Below, piece by piece: positions 55,047 to 63,443 of a stretch of DNA of 64,000 nucleotides. Under the pieces are notes generated by a model that did no database searches, had not been told where the DNA came from, and saw nothing but the letters and a program-made list of their open reading frames with translations. How positions within the stretch are numbered: position 1 is the stretch's first letter; each line of letters opens with the position of its first letter. A program made the position numbers and the translations under genes. The stretch is from Bifidobacterium sp. ESL0790 (GTDB lineage Bacteria > Actinomycetota > Actinomycetes > Actinomycetales > Bifidobacteriaceae), in NCBI RefSeq assembly GCF_029395435.1, contig NZ_CP113915.1:1116001-1180000 (forward strand). Direction: 5' to 3'.

Positions 55047-55952
55047 ATGAATTTCTTCCAAGCCATCATCCTGGGGCTGGTGCAGGCGCTGACCGAATAC
55101 CTGCCCGTCTCCTCGAGCGCCCACATCCGCATCGTCGGCGAGCTGATGCTCAAAAGCGACCCCGGCTCGGCGTTCACGGCCATCATCCAGCTGGGCACGG
55201 AGCTCGCGGTGATCCTCTATTTTCGCCATGACATCGCGCGCATACTCTCGCACTGGTTCTCCTGCCTGGCTGGCCACAATGGCCCAGATTGGCGTTCTCG
55301 TATGGGCCGCAAGGATCCGGACGCGACCTTCGGCTGGTACATCATCATCGGAACCCTGCCGATCCTCGTCGCCGGCCTGCTTTTCCAGAAGACCATCGAG
55401 ACCACGCTGCGCAACCTGTGGATCACGGTGACGGTGCTGCTGCTCTTCGGCATCCTGCTGTGGATCGTCGACGAGCGCTCCCCGCAACGCAAGACCATCC
55501 GCGAGATGAACTGGAAAGACGCCCTGCTTTTCGGCGTCGGCCAGATGCTCGCCCTCATTCCCGGCGTCTCGCGTTCCGGCGGCACCATCACCTTCGGCCG
55601 CGCGATGGGCTATACGCGCGAATCGGCCGTGCGGGTGAGCTTCATCATGGCCATCCCCGCGGTCTTCGGCTCCGGCCTGCTTGAGGCGTTCAAGGCGTTC
55701 ACCGACTACCGGTCCGAGCCGGAATTCCCCGGCTGGGGCGCGACGCTGGCGGCCAGCGTGGTGAGCTTCGTGGTCGGATACCTGGTCATCATCGCGTTCC
55801 TGAAGTTCGTGTCGACCTTCTCCTACAAGGCCTTCGCCATCTATCGCATCGGTTTGGCAGTGGTGGTGGCGATCCTGCTTATCGTTGGAGCGCTGCCCGC
55901 TACACCTGAGGCGGCGCAAGCTGTCGCGCAGGCGACGGTCGCGGCAGTGTAA
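55047..55952 (+). CDS. uppP: Undecaprenyl-diphosphatase
   Basis: A 301-residue integral membrane enzyme that recycles the lipid carrier of peptidoglycan synthesis by removing one phosphate from undecaprenyl diphosphate. Seven to eight membrane helices are predicted. The active-site motifs are TEYLPVSSSAH at 15-25 and PGVSRSGGTI near 172. AAGAGGGG precedes the ATG. Overexpression in other bacteria gives bacitracin resistance. It is convergent with the PAC2 gene. Confidence 0.96.
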   Translation: MNFFQAIILGLVQALTEYLPVSSSAHIRIVGELMLKSDPGSAFTAIIQLGTELAVILYFRHDIARILSHWFSCLAGHNGPDWRSRMGRKDPDATFGWYIIIGTLPILVAGLLFQKTIETTLRNLWITVTVLLLFGILLWIVDERSPQRKTIREMNWKDALLFGVGQMLALIPGVSRSGGTITFGRAMGYTRESAVRVSFIMAIPAVFGSGLLEAFKAFTDYRSEPEFPGWGATLAASVVSFVVGYLVIIAFLKFVSTFSYKAFAIYRIGLAVVVAILLIVGALPATPEAAQAVAQATVAAV

Positions 55953-56047
55953 ATAGCGACATAACTGACTGCTTGCTGGAAAAGGCGTCTATATAGGTAC
56001 GTCTTTCTATGTATTGATACGCATAGAAAAACAGGCAAATAAATTGA

Positions 56048-56086
56048 TGGCGGCGCGTCACCTATCGTAAGGGTGACGCGCCGCCA
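56048..56086. terminator. 15-bp perfect hairpin between convergent genes
   Basis: TGGCGGCGCGTCACC pairs exactly with GGTGACGCGCCGCCA across a nine-base loop. It lies between uppP and the PAC2 gene. A smaller hairpin (TTTCTATG/CATAGAAA) precedes it. Confidence 0.82.
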
Positions 56087-56172
56087 CTAGTTTATTCAAC
56101 CTAATCCGTAATCCGTAATCCGCGGTTCGATATCAGCTATTCAGGATTCGCAATCCGCGATATCACGCGACC

Positions 56173-57045
56173 TCAGTCGTCCATATGCTCCAGGAACTCC
56201 TCAGCCTCCCGCGCGAGCTGTTCGGACTGCGGTTCGTCGGAACTCCTGAGGCATTCCATCTGCTGGTTCAGGTCGTACTGGTTCTCGAGCCTGGTGACAT
56301 ATTCGGCCAGGTCGTCGTTGCACGAGGTGAGCACGGAGGCCTGCGCCTTCCAATGCTCGGCTTTCACGGGCAAATCACCCTCGTCGAGCTCGACGCCGAG
56401 CAGGTCGGAAAGCCGGCGCAAGATCTCCAGCGTTCCTTGCGCGCACTCGTCACCGCCAAGGTATTGCGGCACGGAGACCCACATGGCCGTGGTGTCGAAG
56501 CCCTCCTCGTTGGCCACGGTGTCGATGACGGTGGGGATGCCGACCGGGCCGTCGTAGGGGTTCGAACCGCATGCCGTGTCCTTCTTCACGCCAGCGCCGC
56601 GGATGCTGCTCTCGTGCCGGCGCAACGCGGACTGGTCGATGGGCAGCGGCCGGGTATGCGGGCAATCGGCGTACATCGAGCCCAGGGTGACGATCTCGTC
56701 GACCTCAAGCTCGTCGGCGATGCTCAGGCTGCGCCGCGTGTACTCCATCCAGCGATAGTTGGGCTCCGGGCCGATCTGCGCGTAGACGCGGAGGTCGGGG
56801 GCCACGGAAATCTCGTAGAAACGAGTCTGCGGCCACACGATTCTGGCCGAGCCCGTCACATGACAGATCATCGGCCTCGCCAGCTGGTAATCATAAAAAC
56901 CGTCTGACCGAATATGGCGCACCTCGCGGTACTCATAATGCGAGGCAAGATGGCGTATCACGTTCGTGGCTGCCTGGCACGCGTCGTTCCATCCTTCAAA
57001 GGCGCAAATCATCATAGATTTACTGCTGGTAGATTCATCAGTCAT
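56173..57045 (-). CDS. PAC2-family protein
   Basis: A 290-residue protein of the PAC2 family (ATP-grasp/proteasome assembly chaperone 2-like) common in actinobacteria. Motifs include FEGWNDACQAATNVIRHL at the N-terminus, GSMYADCPHTRPLP, and VSVPQYLGG, with a long helical C-terminus. In proteasome-bearing actinobacteria relatives accompany proteasome genes; none is seen here. ATG 57045 has AGGGA upstream and fits the family start. No membrane or signal segment. Function unknown. Confidence 0.85.
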   Translation of the reverse strand: MTDESTSSKSMMICAFEGWNDACQAATNVIRHLASHYEYREVRHIRSDGFYDYQLARPMICHVTGSARIVWPQTRFYEISVAPDLRVYAQIGPEPNYRWMEYTRRSLSIADELEVDEIVTLGSMYADCPHTRPLPIDQSALRRHESSIRGAGVKKDTACGSNPYDGPVGIPTVIDTVANEEGFDTTAMWVSVPQYLGGDECAQGTLEILRRLSDLLGVELDEGDLPVKAEHWKAQASVLTSCNDDLAEYVTRLENQYDLNQQMECLRSSDEPQSEQLAREAEEFLEHMDD

Positions 57046-57295
57046 GTTCCCTAATCTAGCCTGAGAAAACACGATGATTCGAGGGCTTCGCCATTGGTGA
57101 AGCAGTTTCCACTCTCAGGGGAACCCGCCAAAGAACACGACAGCCCCGGTATTACTGTCGTATTAACGCCTCATTAACCCGCCGTAGCAACACCTATTCA
57201 CGACACGCAGGATTTGCGAAATGGGGGTCGGGCATGTATAGTTATCTCTCGTGCTTCGGTGGTGTTCACGCCACAGACTGCACAGCAGTTTTACT

Positions 57296-57368
57296 GCGGA
57301 CATAGCTTAGTTGGTAAAGCGCGACCTTGCCAAGGTCGAGAGCGCGGGTCCGAGTCCCGTTGTCCGCT
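57296..57368 (+). tRNA. tRNA-Gly(GCC), atypical T-loop
   Basis: 73 nt, acceptor GCGGACA/TGTCCGC, anticodon GCC in CTTGCCAAG. The T-loop reads TCCGAGT instead of TTCGAGT: position 55, the near-universal pseudouridine site, is C. A second copy at 59156 is identical except for this base. The gene may be hypomodified or non-functional. Confidence 0.93.
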
Positions 57369-57398
57369 CTAGGTCCGAGGAGTTGTACACGACCTTAC

Positions 57399-57469
57399 GG
57401 TGGGTTAGCCAATCGGTTAGGCAGCGGCCTGCAAAGCCGTATAGACGAGTTCGACTCTCGTACCCACCT
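57399..57469 (+). tRNA. tRNA-Cys(GCA)
   Basis: 71 nt, acceptor GGTGGGT/ACCCACC, anticodon GCA in CCTGCAAAG, T-loop TTCGACT, discriminator U as required for cysteine. CCA is not encoded. Confidence 0.95.
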
Positions 57470-57506
57470 CGGAAGAGAGACTAAGGTCTCGATTCCCAAG
57501 CAACCT

Positions 57507-57579
57507 GGGCGGTTGGCGCAGAGGCTAGCGCACTTCCCTGACACGGAAGGGGTCACAAGTTCGAATCTTGTATCGCCCA
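57507..57579 (+). tRNA. tRNA-Val(GAC)
   Basis: 73 nt, acceptor GGGCGGT/ATCGCCC, anticodon GAC in CCTGACACG, T-loop TTCGAAT. It shares the anticodon arm and variable loop with the adjacent tRNA-Val(CAC), so the two arose by duplication. Confidence 0.95.
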
Positions 57580-57584
57580 CAAGG

Positions 57585-57606
57585 ACCGGAGGAGACTCCG
57601 GTTTTT
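57585..57606 (+). terminator. Intrinsic terminator after tRNA-Val(GAC)
   Basis: ACCGGAG, loop GAGA, CTCCGGT, then a T-run. It ends the Gly-Cys-Val tRNA transcript, so the next tRNA needs its own promoter or read-through. Confidence 0.88.
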
Positions 57607-57626
57607 GTTTCATAATTGAATATCTC

Positions 57627-57699
57627 GGGTGATTAGCGCAGCGGTTAGCGCACTTCCCTCACACGGAAGGGGTCACTGGTTCGATTCCAGTATCACCCA
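57627..57699 (+). tRNA. tRNA-Val(CAC)
   Basis: 73 nt, acceptor GGGTGAT/ATCACCC, anticodon CAC in CCTCACACG, T-loop TTCGATT. It decodes GUG, a frequent codon in this GC-rich genome. A T-rich stretch follows. Confidence 0.95.
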
Positions 57700-57950
57700 C
57701 GGTTTTGGTTTTTATTTCTGTTTGTTTTCTTTTTCTTACTATGTGATTTTTCATATCTATTATTCGTTTCGTATCGCTTGACGGCGGCGACCCATAGAAT
57801 GATGGCGATATCATGTTCGCCGAGCAATGCCCGCGAACACCTCGTTTCGCAACGAACGTCAATAACGTCAATATAGTATTGCACCAACATTTAGTGGCTC
57901 AATACGCATTGGGCCCAGCGACAACATCCGATAATAGGGGAGTGGCAACC

Positions 57951-58922
57951 ATGGCAAACAATTCGGTGAAGACCGCACTGCTGGCGAACGTCGGGGTGGC
58001 CGTGGCCAAGGGGCTCGCGGCCGCGTTCACGGGCTCGTCGGCGATGCTCTCCGAATCGGTGCACTCCGTGGCCGACTGCGCCAACGAGCTGGTGCTGATG
58101 GTCGGCGACAAGGTGGCCCGCCGCTTCGACACCCGCCACCCCTTCGGCCTCTACCGCGCCAAATACCTCGCCTCCTTCCTCGTGGCCACGCTCCTCTTCT
58201 TCGTCGGCGGCTGGTTCTCGGCCTCGCAAAGCGTCGAGAAACTGACGGGCCTGGCCAACGGCAGCGTGGCACACACCATCGAACCGGTCGAGCTGCTGGC
58301 CTCCCTGGCGGTGATCATCGTCTCCGCCCTCATGGAGGGCTACGGCCTGCACACCTCGATCCGTGAGGCGCGAGAACGCATGAAGCGGCTTGACCTGAAC
58401 ATCAGCAACCTCTTCGTCTTCTGGCGGCGCACCAAAAGCGCCGAGCTCGCCTCGGTGATGATGGAGGACACCCTGGCGCTGGTCGGCCTGGTGTTCGCCG
58501 GCGCAGGCATCGGTGTGGCGCTGCTGACCGGCGATGAGCTCTGGGACGCGGTGGGCGGCTTGTGCGTCGGTGTGGTGCTGATCGTCGGCGCGCTGGCACT
58601 GGGCTTCAAGTCCGGCTCGCTGCTCATCGGCGAATCGTTGGATCAGCAGATGGTCGACCGCATTCGTTCGGCTGTGGAAGGCACCCCGGGCGTCGAGCGG
58701 CTCATCAACATGCAGGCGATGCACATGGCCGAGGACGACATCCTGCTGTGCCTGAAAGTGCAGACCTCGAAGCTCGACCGCGACTTTGACGTGGAGACGG
58801 TCAACAAGATCGAGGCCGCCGTCCGCGCAGCCCTCCCGTTCTACCGTTTCGAAATCTACGTAGAACCCGACCTCTATCGCCCCGCCAAGCAACCCGAAGC
58901 CTTAACCGACAACCAGGAATAA
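57951..58922 (+). CDS. Cation diffusion facilitator family transporter
   Basis: A 323-residue membrane protein of the CDF family, which exports divalent metals such as zinc or manganese by proton antiport. Helices 2 and 5 carry the metal-site signatures SESVHSVADCANE near 34 and MMEDTLALVGLV near 180. The C-terminal cytoplasmic domain has the ferredoxin-like fold pattern and no His-rich loop. ATG 57951 was chosen because GGGGAGTGG precedes it; the frame is open upstream without coding character. Metal preference is not determinable. Confidence 0.88.
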   Translation: MANNSVKTALLANVGVAVAKGLAAAFTGSSAMLSESVHSVADCANELVLMVGDKVARRFDTRHPFGLYRAKYLASFLVATLLFFVGGWFSASQSVEKLTGLANGSVAHTIEPVELLASLAVIIVSALMEGYGLHTSIREARERMKRLDLNISNLFVFWRRTKSAELASVMMEDTLALVGLVFAGAGIGVALLTGDELWDAVGGLCVGVVLIVGALALGFKSGSLLIGESLDQQMVDRIRSAVEGTPGVERLINMQAMHMAEDDILLCLKVQTSKLDRDFDVETVNKIEAAVRAALPFYRFEIYVEPDLYRPAKQPEALTDNQE

Positions 58923-59155
58923 AGGCATCTGGGTTTCGTAATTGAAACCACAATCAGAAACCCACACCAAAGCGACAAGTGGGTTACCGGCTAAACAAAT
59001 ACCAATAATCCATACTGGTCACGCGGGCGCAGCCCGTCGTGGCAAGCCAGATTCTGACCGTCGTGCCGAGCGGGTGAAACCCGCAATGGCACGCGCAACC
59101 CGCCGTGAGTTGCGTAAATCCCGACCGTCCTGTATATTCTCACATTGTTGTCTTC

Positions 59156-59228
59156 GCGGACATAGCTTAGTTGGTAAAGCGCGACCTTGCCAAGGTCGAG
59201 AGCGCGGGTTCGAGTCCCGTTGTCCGCT
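59156..59228 (+). tRNA. tRNA-Gly(GCC), second copy
   Basis: Identical to the tRNA at 57296 except that the T-loop is the canonical TTCGAGT. This is probably the main functional gene of the pair. T-rich DNA follows and can terminate transcription. Confidence 0.97.
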
Positions 59229-59342
59229 CCATTATTTTTCTCAGATTTTTTTTCTTTATCTCCGCTTAAAAATCCCCTAACAGTGCCAACGATTCCCACT
59301 GCGTCCCTGAAAACTTACCGACCTTCTTTATCAATCCTGATT

Positions 59343-59427
59343 GGGCTTGGAAAATATGCTTTGCTCGGGCGTAAGACACGGCCGAGCGGCCAAGGAGCGT
59401 CCCGAGCAAAGCATATTTTCCAAGCCC
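59343..59427. repeat. Giant hairpin B: 27-bp perfect stem, conserved 31-nt loop
   Basis: Arms 59343-59369 (GGGCTTGGAAAATATGC...) and 59401-59427 are exact reverse complements over 27 bp. The loop 59370-59400 is the hairpin-A loop (47356-47386) with T changed to C at one position. Stems A and B share only a diluted pattern (TGGAA..T.TGC), each with matching changes on both arms. It lies in the 328-bp gap between tRNA-Gly and thrS, which holds nothing else recognisable. Confidence 0.95.
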
Positions 59428-59556
59428 CGCCACACGAGCGCACACCAGTAAGCTCCCATGTCGGCCATAGCCCATATCGTTGGCACTGTTGATTTACCTA
59501 CCGTCCATGGCCTGCCCCTAGTAACGCGGGCCCTGAAAGCAAAGGACACATATACC

Positions 59557-61590
59557 ATGGCTGAAAAGACCATCTCCATAACACTCAACGGCGAAGCGAA
59601 GGAGGTGCCAGCCACGCAGACCGGCACCGAACTCTTCTCGGATGACAAGAACATCATCGCCGTCCGTCTCAACGGCAAGCCGCGCGACCTCTACACCCCG
59701 CTCAATGACGGAGACACCGTGGAATCCATCACCCTCGACAGCGAGGACGGCCTGGCGATCATGCGCCATTCGGCCACCCACGTCATGGCGCAGGCCGTAC
59801 AGGAGATTCGTCCCGACGCCAAGCTCGGCATCGGCCCGGTCATCGACAATGGCTTCTATTACGATTTCGACGTCGACCAGCCCTTCACGCCCGACGATCT
59901 CAAGGAGATCGAGAAGCGCATGAAGCGCATCGTCAAGTCCTCCCAGGCCTTCCGCCGCCGTGTGGTGAGCAAGGAAGAGGCCAAGAAGGAGGAGGCCGAC
60001 CAGCCGTACAAGCTCGAGCTGATCGACAAGAAGAAGGCCGCCATCGACGAGACCATCGGCACCGAGGTCCCCAACCAGGGCGAGCTGACCTTCTACGACA
60101 ACGTGGACCGCGAGGGCAATGTGCTCTGGAAGGACCTCTGCCAGGGTCCGCACCTGCCGAACACCCGGTATATCAAGGCGTTCAAGGTGGAGCGCGCCGC
60201 CGCCGCGTATTGGCTGGGCGACGAGCACAACCCTTCGATGCAGCGCATCTATGGCACCGCCTGGGCCACCAAGGATGATCTCAAGGCCTATCAGGCTCGC
60301 ATGGAGGAGGCCGCCAAGCGTGACCACCGCAAGCTCGGCGCCGAGATGGACCTCTTCTCCTTCCCGGAGGAGATCGGACCCGGCCTGCCCGTCTTCCACC
60401 CGAAGGGCGGCGCGATCATCAACGCGATGGAGGACTACTCCCGCGAAATGCACCGCAAGGCCGGCTACAGCTTCGTGCAGACCCCGCACATCACCAAGGG
60501 CGGCCTTTACGAGACCAGCGGCCACCTGCAGTGGTACAAGGACGGCATGTTCCCGCCGATGCACCTCGATGAGGAGCAGGACGAGAACGGCAACATCACC
60601 AAGCAGGGCTTCGACTATTACCTGAAGCCGATGAACTGCCCGATGCACAACTTGATCTTCAAGTCCCGCCAGCGCTCCTACAAGGAGCTGCCGCTGCGTC
60701 TCTTCGAGTTCGGCACCGTCTACCGCTATGAGAAGAGCGGCGAGGTCCACGGCCTCACCCGTGTGCGCGGCTTGACGCAGGATGATTCCCATATCTACTG
60801 CACCCGTGACCAGATGAAGGGCGAGCTGACCTCCATTCTCCAGTTCGTGCTGAAGGTGCTGAAGGACTTCGGCCTCAACGACTTCTACCTCGAGCTTTCC
60901 ACCAAGGACGAGAAGAAGTTCGTGGGCTCCGACGAGATCTGGACGGAGGCGACGGACACGCTGCGCGAGGTGGCCGAGGATTCCGGCCTCGACCTCGTGG
61001 CCGATCCGGGCGGGGCCGCGTTCTATGGCCCGAAGATCTCGGTGCAGGCGCGCGACGCCATCGGCCGCACATGGCAGGTCTCGACCATCCAGCTCGACTT
61101 CAACCTGCCCGAGCGTTTCAAGCTCGAGTACATCGCCAAGGATGGCACGCACCAGCGCCCGGTGATGATTCACCGCGCCCTGTTCGGCTCCATCGAGCGC
61201 TTCTTCGCGATCCTGCTCGAGCACTATGCCGGTGCCTTCCCGGTCTGGCTGGCCCCCGTGCAGGTCACGGGCATCCCGGTGGCCGATGAGTTCGCCCCGC
61301 ATCTGCAGAAGTTCATCGACTCCCTCAACCAGGAGACGGTGCGCTGCGAGATGGACATGTCGGACGACCGCTTCGGCAAGAAGATTCGCAACGCCTCCAA
61401 GTCGAAGGTGCCGTTCACGCTGATCGTCGGCCAGGACGACGTCTCCAAGAACGCCGTGAGCTTCCGCTTCCGCGACGGCAGCCAGTTGAATGGCGTGCCG
61501 GTGGACGAGGCGAAGGCCGACATCCTCAAGGTCATCAAGTCCCGCGCCCAGGTCAACAACGCCGACGATTTCGCCGCCGCGACCAAGTGA
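59557..61590 (+). CDS. thrS: Threonyl-tRNA synthetase
   Basis: A 677-residue class II synthetase. Domains in order: TGS (about 1-65), editing domain with [12 protein letters not shown] near 72 and [17 protein letters not shown] near 195, then the catalytic core with [10 protein letters not shown] near 360 (zinc Cys), motif 2 [20 protein letters not shown] and motif 3 [12 protein letters not shown], and a C-terminal anticodon domain. ATG 59557 has AAAGGACA upstream and fits the TGS start; the open frame upstream is not conserved. No T-box leader was recognised. It leads the pgsA-acyltransferase-pimA group as in mycobacteria. Confidence 0.97.
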   Translation: MAEKTISITLNGEAKEVPATQTGTELFSDDKNIIAVRLNGKPRDLYTPLNDGDTVESITLDSEDGLAIMRHSATHVMAQAVQEIRPDAKLGIGPVIDNGFYYDFDVDQPFTPDDLKEIEKRMKRIVKSSQAFRRRVVSKEEAKKEEADQPYKLELIDKKKAAIDETIGTEVPNQGELTFYDNVDREGNVLWKDLCQGPHLPNTRYIKAFKVERAAAAYWLGDEHNPSMQRIYGTAWATKDDLKAYQARMEEAAKRDHRKLGAEMDLFSFPEEIGPGLPVFHPKGGAIINAMEDYSREMHRKAGYSFVQTPHITKGGLYETSGHLQWYKDGMFPPMHLDEEQDENGNITKQGFDYYLKPMNCPMHNLIFKSRQRSYKELPLRLFEFGTVYRYEKSGEVHGLTRVRGLTQDDSHIYCTRDQMKGELTSILQFVLKVLKDFGLNDFYLELSTKDEKKFVGSDEIWTEATDTLREVAEDSGLDLVADPGGAAFYGPKISVQARDAIGRTWQVSTIQLDFNLPERFKLEYIAKDGTHQRPVMIHRALFGSIERFFAILLEHYAGAFPVWLAPVQVTGIPVADEFAPHLQKFIDSLNQETVRCEMDMSDDRFGKKIRNASKSKVPFTLIVGQDDVSKNAVSFRFRDGSQLNGVPVDEAKADILKVIKSRAQVNNADDFAAATK

Positions 61591-61622
61591 CGCGGCCAAC
61601 AGACAGGTTTTGAGAATCCAGC

Positions 61623-62279
61623 ATGCTTGAGAAACTACGCCCGCCGTTCAAACGACTGATAGCGCCGATTGCCAGGGCCCTGGTGGCTTTGGGACTCAGC
61701 GCGAACGCGGTCACCATCATCGGGGCGGTGGGCACCATTCTGGCAGCCATCGCCACCGGCATCACCGGCTGGCTGATTCCCGGCGCCGTGGTGCTGGCCG
61801 TGCTGGCCGCCTTCGACTCGCTCGACGGCTCCGTGGCCGCGCTGACGACGGGAGGCACCAAGTTCGGCGCCTTTCTCGACTCGACGCTCGACCGCATAGC
61901 CGACTGGGCGGTGCTCTTCGCCGTCGTGCTCTACTTCCTGCTGCACGGTGGCATGTCCATCGCCTCCGGGAGCATCTCGAGCGATGACATCGTCGGTTGG
62001 ATTGGCATCGGCGCCTCGCTTTACGCGATGATGACCTCGTTCGTCACCTCGTACGCCAGGGCACGCGCCGAATCGGTGGGATATGAGGCCAAGAACGGCA
62101 TCGCCACCCGCAGCGACCGCCTGGTGATCATCCTCGTCGGCATGCTCTTCGCGGGAATCTTCCACGATTCACGCTGGATGATGGCCTTTGTGGTCATCCT
62201 GGCCGTGCTCGGCACCATCACCGTCTTCCAGCGCATCTTCGAGGTGCGCCGCCAGATGAAGGCCGACGGCGCCATCTGA
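61623..62279 (+). CDS. CDP-alcohol phosphatidyltransferase, PIP-synthase-like
   Basis: A 218-residue membrane enzyme with about six helices. By position (before the acyltransferase and pimA-like genes) it corresponds to mycobacterial PgsA1, which makes phosphatidylinositol phosphate from CDP-diacylglycerol. The CDP-alcohol signature is readable as DSLDGSVAALTTGGTKFG then AFLDSTLDR. All four catalytic Asp residues and the Gly are present, but the AR pair after DG is AA, so the conserved Arg is missing. Substrate is therefore less certain. It begins 33 bases after thrS. Confidence 0.85.
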   Translation: MLEKLRPPFKRLIAPIARALVALGLSANAVTIIGAVGTILAAIATGITGWLIPGAVVLAVLAAFDSLDGSVAALTTGGTKFGAFLDSTLDRIADWAVLFAVVLYFLLHGGMSIASGSISSDDIVGWIGIGASLYAMMTSFVTSYARARAESVGYEAKNGIATRSDRLVIILVGMLFAGIFHDSRWMMAFVVILAVLGTITVFQRIFEVRRQMKADGAI

Positions 62280-62285
62280 TTGTCG

Positions 62286-62334
62286 CGAAAGCCTGTCTCG
62301 TATTTTCCCATTGAGAAAGCGAGACAGGCTTTCG
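62286..62334 (+). terminator. 15-bp perfect hairpin after pgsA-like gene
   Basis: CGAAAGCCTGTCTCG and CGAGACAGGCTTTCG pair exactly, with a 19-base loop. It separates the synthase from the acyltransferase, so the latter may have its own promoter in the 100 bp that follow. Confidence 0.75.
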
Positions 62335-62435
62335 TATATCATGTTGCTGTAACTTGTATATAAAACCTTAAATTTAAAAACCATAAAGCCTTCACTATTT
62401 GACGATTCATCGCTCACGAAAGTCCGATTATCTCC

Positions 62436-63437
62436 ATGTTCGACAATGTCCTGATATTCCTCGCCAAACATCCCCGGATAATCCCCGAACCATTGCTGCG
62501 GGGCCTCTTTCTGCTCGCCGCCGACGTCTGCTGGCTCTTCCGTATCGGGGGAGTGAAGCAGCTCGAGCGTAATCTTCACCACGTTCTCGAAGCGAGGGAT
62601 GGCGAGGTGGCGCGCAAGACGCTTCGCAAGACGAGCCATCGCGGCATGCGCTCGTATTTCACCTATTTCGCCGAGGCGATGACGGTCGGCGGACAATCAG
62701 ACGAACGGCTGCTCGCCCGCGCCAGGCCCATCGGCCCGGGGCTGCCCATCTGCAAGGAACTCGTGCACGACAATCCAGGCAGCGCACCCATGGCCATCAG
62801 CCACCAAGGCAACTGGGATTACGAGGGATTCCTGGCGGCCAAGGTCCTCGCGCCGGTGACCGTGACCGCGGAACGGCTGGCCAACAAGAAACTGCTCGAC
62901 ACATTCATCGCCATCCGCAAGCGCATGGACATCACCGTTTTCCTGACCGGCCAGCCGAACCTTGTGGAGAAGCTGGAGAAGGTTCTAGAGGAGCCGCACG
63001 TTCTCGTGCCGTTGCTGGCCGACAGGGACCTGAGCCGCCACGGCGAGTTCGTGCATGCGTTCGGCTCCATCATCCGTGTGGCCCGCGGCCCGGCCACGCT
63101 CGCTCTCGACACCGGCAAACCGCTGTTCGTCGTCAATATGTACCGCGAACGTCTGCATGGCGAGGCCCGCCACAGGGCTGGTGTGCCGTACGGCTACGTG
63201 GTCGATATCAGCGCGCCGGTTGACATCGACAGGTTCCGCTCGCTACCCCGCGAGGAGGCGATCCACGAGATCAGCCAGGCCTGGGTCGACGTGTGGAGCC
63301 GCGACATCACTGCGCACCCCGAGGACTGGCACATGCTCCAGCCGATCTTCGCCGAGGACCTCGATCTCAGCCGCCTCAAGGACGTGCCCGACGAGGTGAT
63401 TGACGAATTGCGAAATATACAGTCCATGCGACAATAG
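62436..63437 (+). CDS. Phosphatidylinositol mannoside acyltransferase-like protein
   Basis: A 333-residue member of the LpxL/HtrB-PatA lysophospholipid acyltransferase family. The catalytic HX4D motif is SHQGNWDYEGF near 118, and a partner Glu/Arg region DRDLSRHGEFVHAFGS follows near 195. A hydrophobic segment at residues 15-35 should hold it at the membrane. In mycobacteria the gene between pgsA1 and pimA acylates the mannose of PIM; gene order alone supports that role here. No ribosome-binding site is clear. Confidence 0.85.
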   Translation: MFDNVLIFLAKHPRIIPEPLLRGLFLLAADVCWLFRIGGVKQLERNLHHVLEARDGEVARKTLRKTSHRGMRSYFTYFAEAMTVGGQSDERLLARARPIGPGLPICKELVHDNPGSAPMAISHQGNWDYEGFLAAKVLAPVTVTAERLANKKLLDTFIAIRKRMDITVFLTGQPNLVEKLEKVLEEPHVLVPLLADRDLSRHGEFVHAFGSIIRVARGPATLALDTGKPLFVVNMYRERLHGEARHRAGVPYGYVVDISAPVDIDRFRSLPREEAIHEISQAWVDVWSRDITAHPEDWHMLQPIFAEDLDLSRLKDVPDEVIDELRNIQSMRQ

Positions 63438-63443
63438 GTCATC

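Noticed and set aside
56100..56170. Short AATCCGT-type repeats after the uppP hairpin
   Set aside because: Only two or three 7-9 base units; too short and irregular to be more than chance slippage.
59229..59556. T-box or other leader riboswitch before thrS
   Set aside because: No T-box sequence or specifier-loop arrangement was seen; the only structure is the giant hairpin shared with an unrelated locus.
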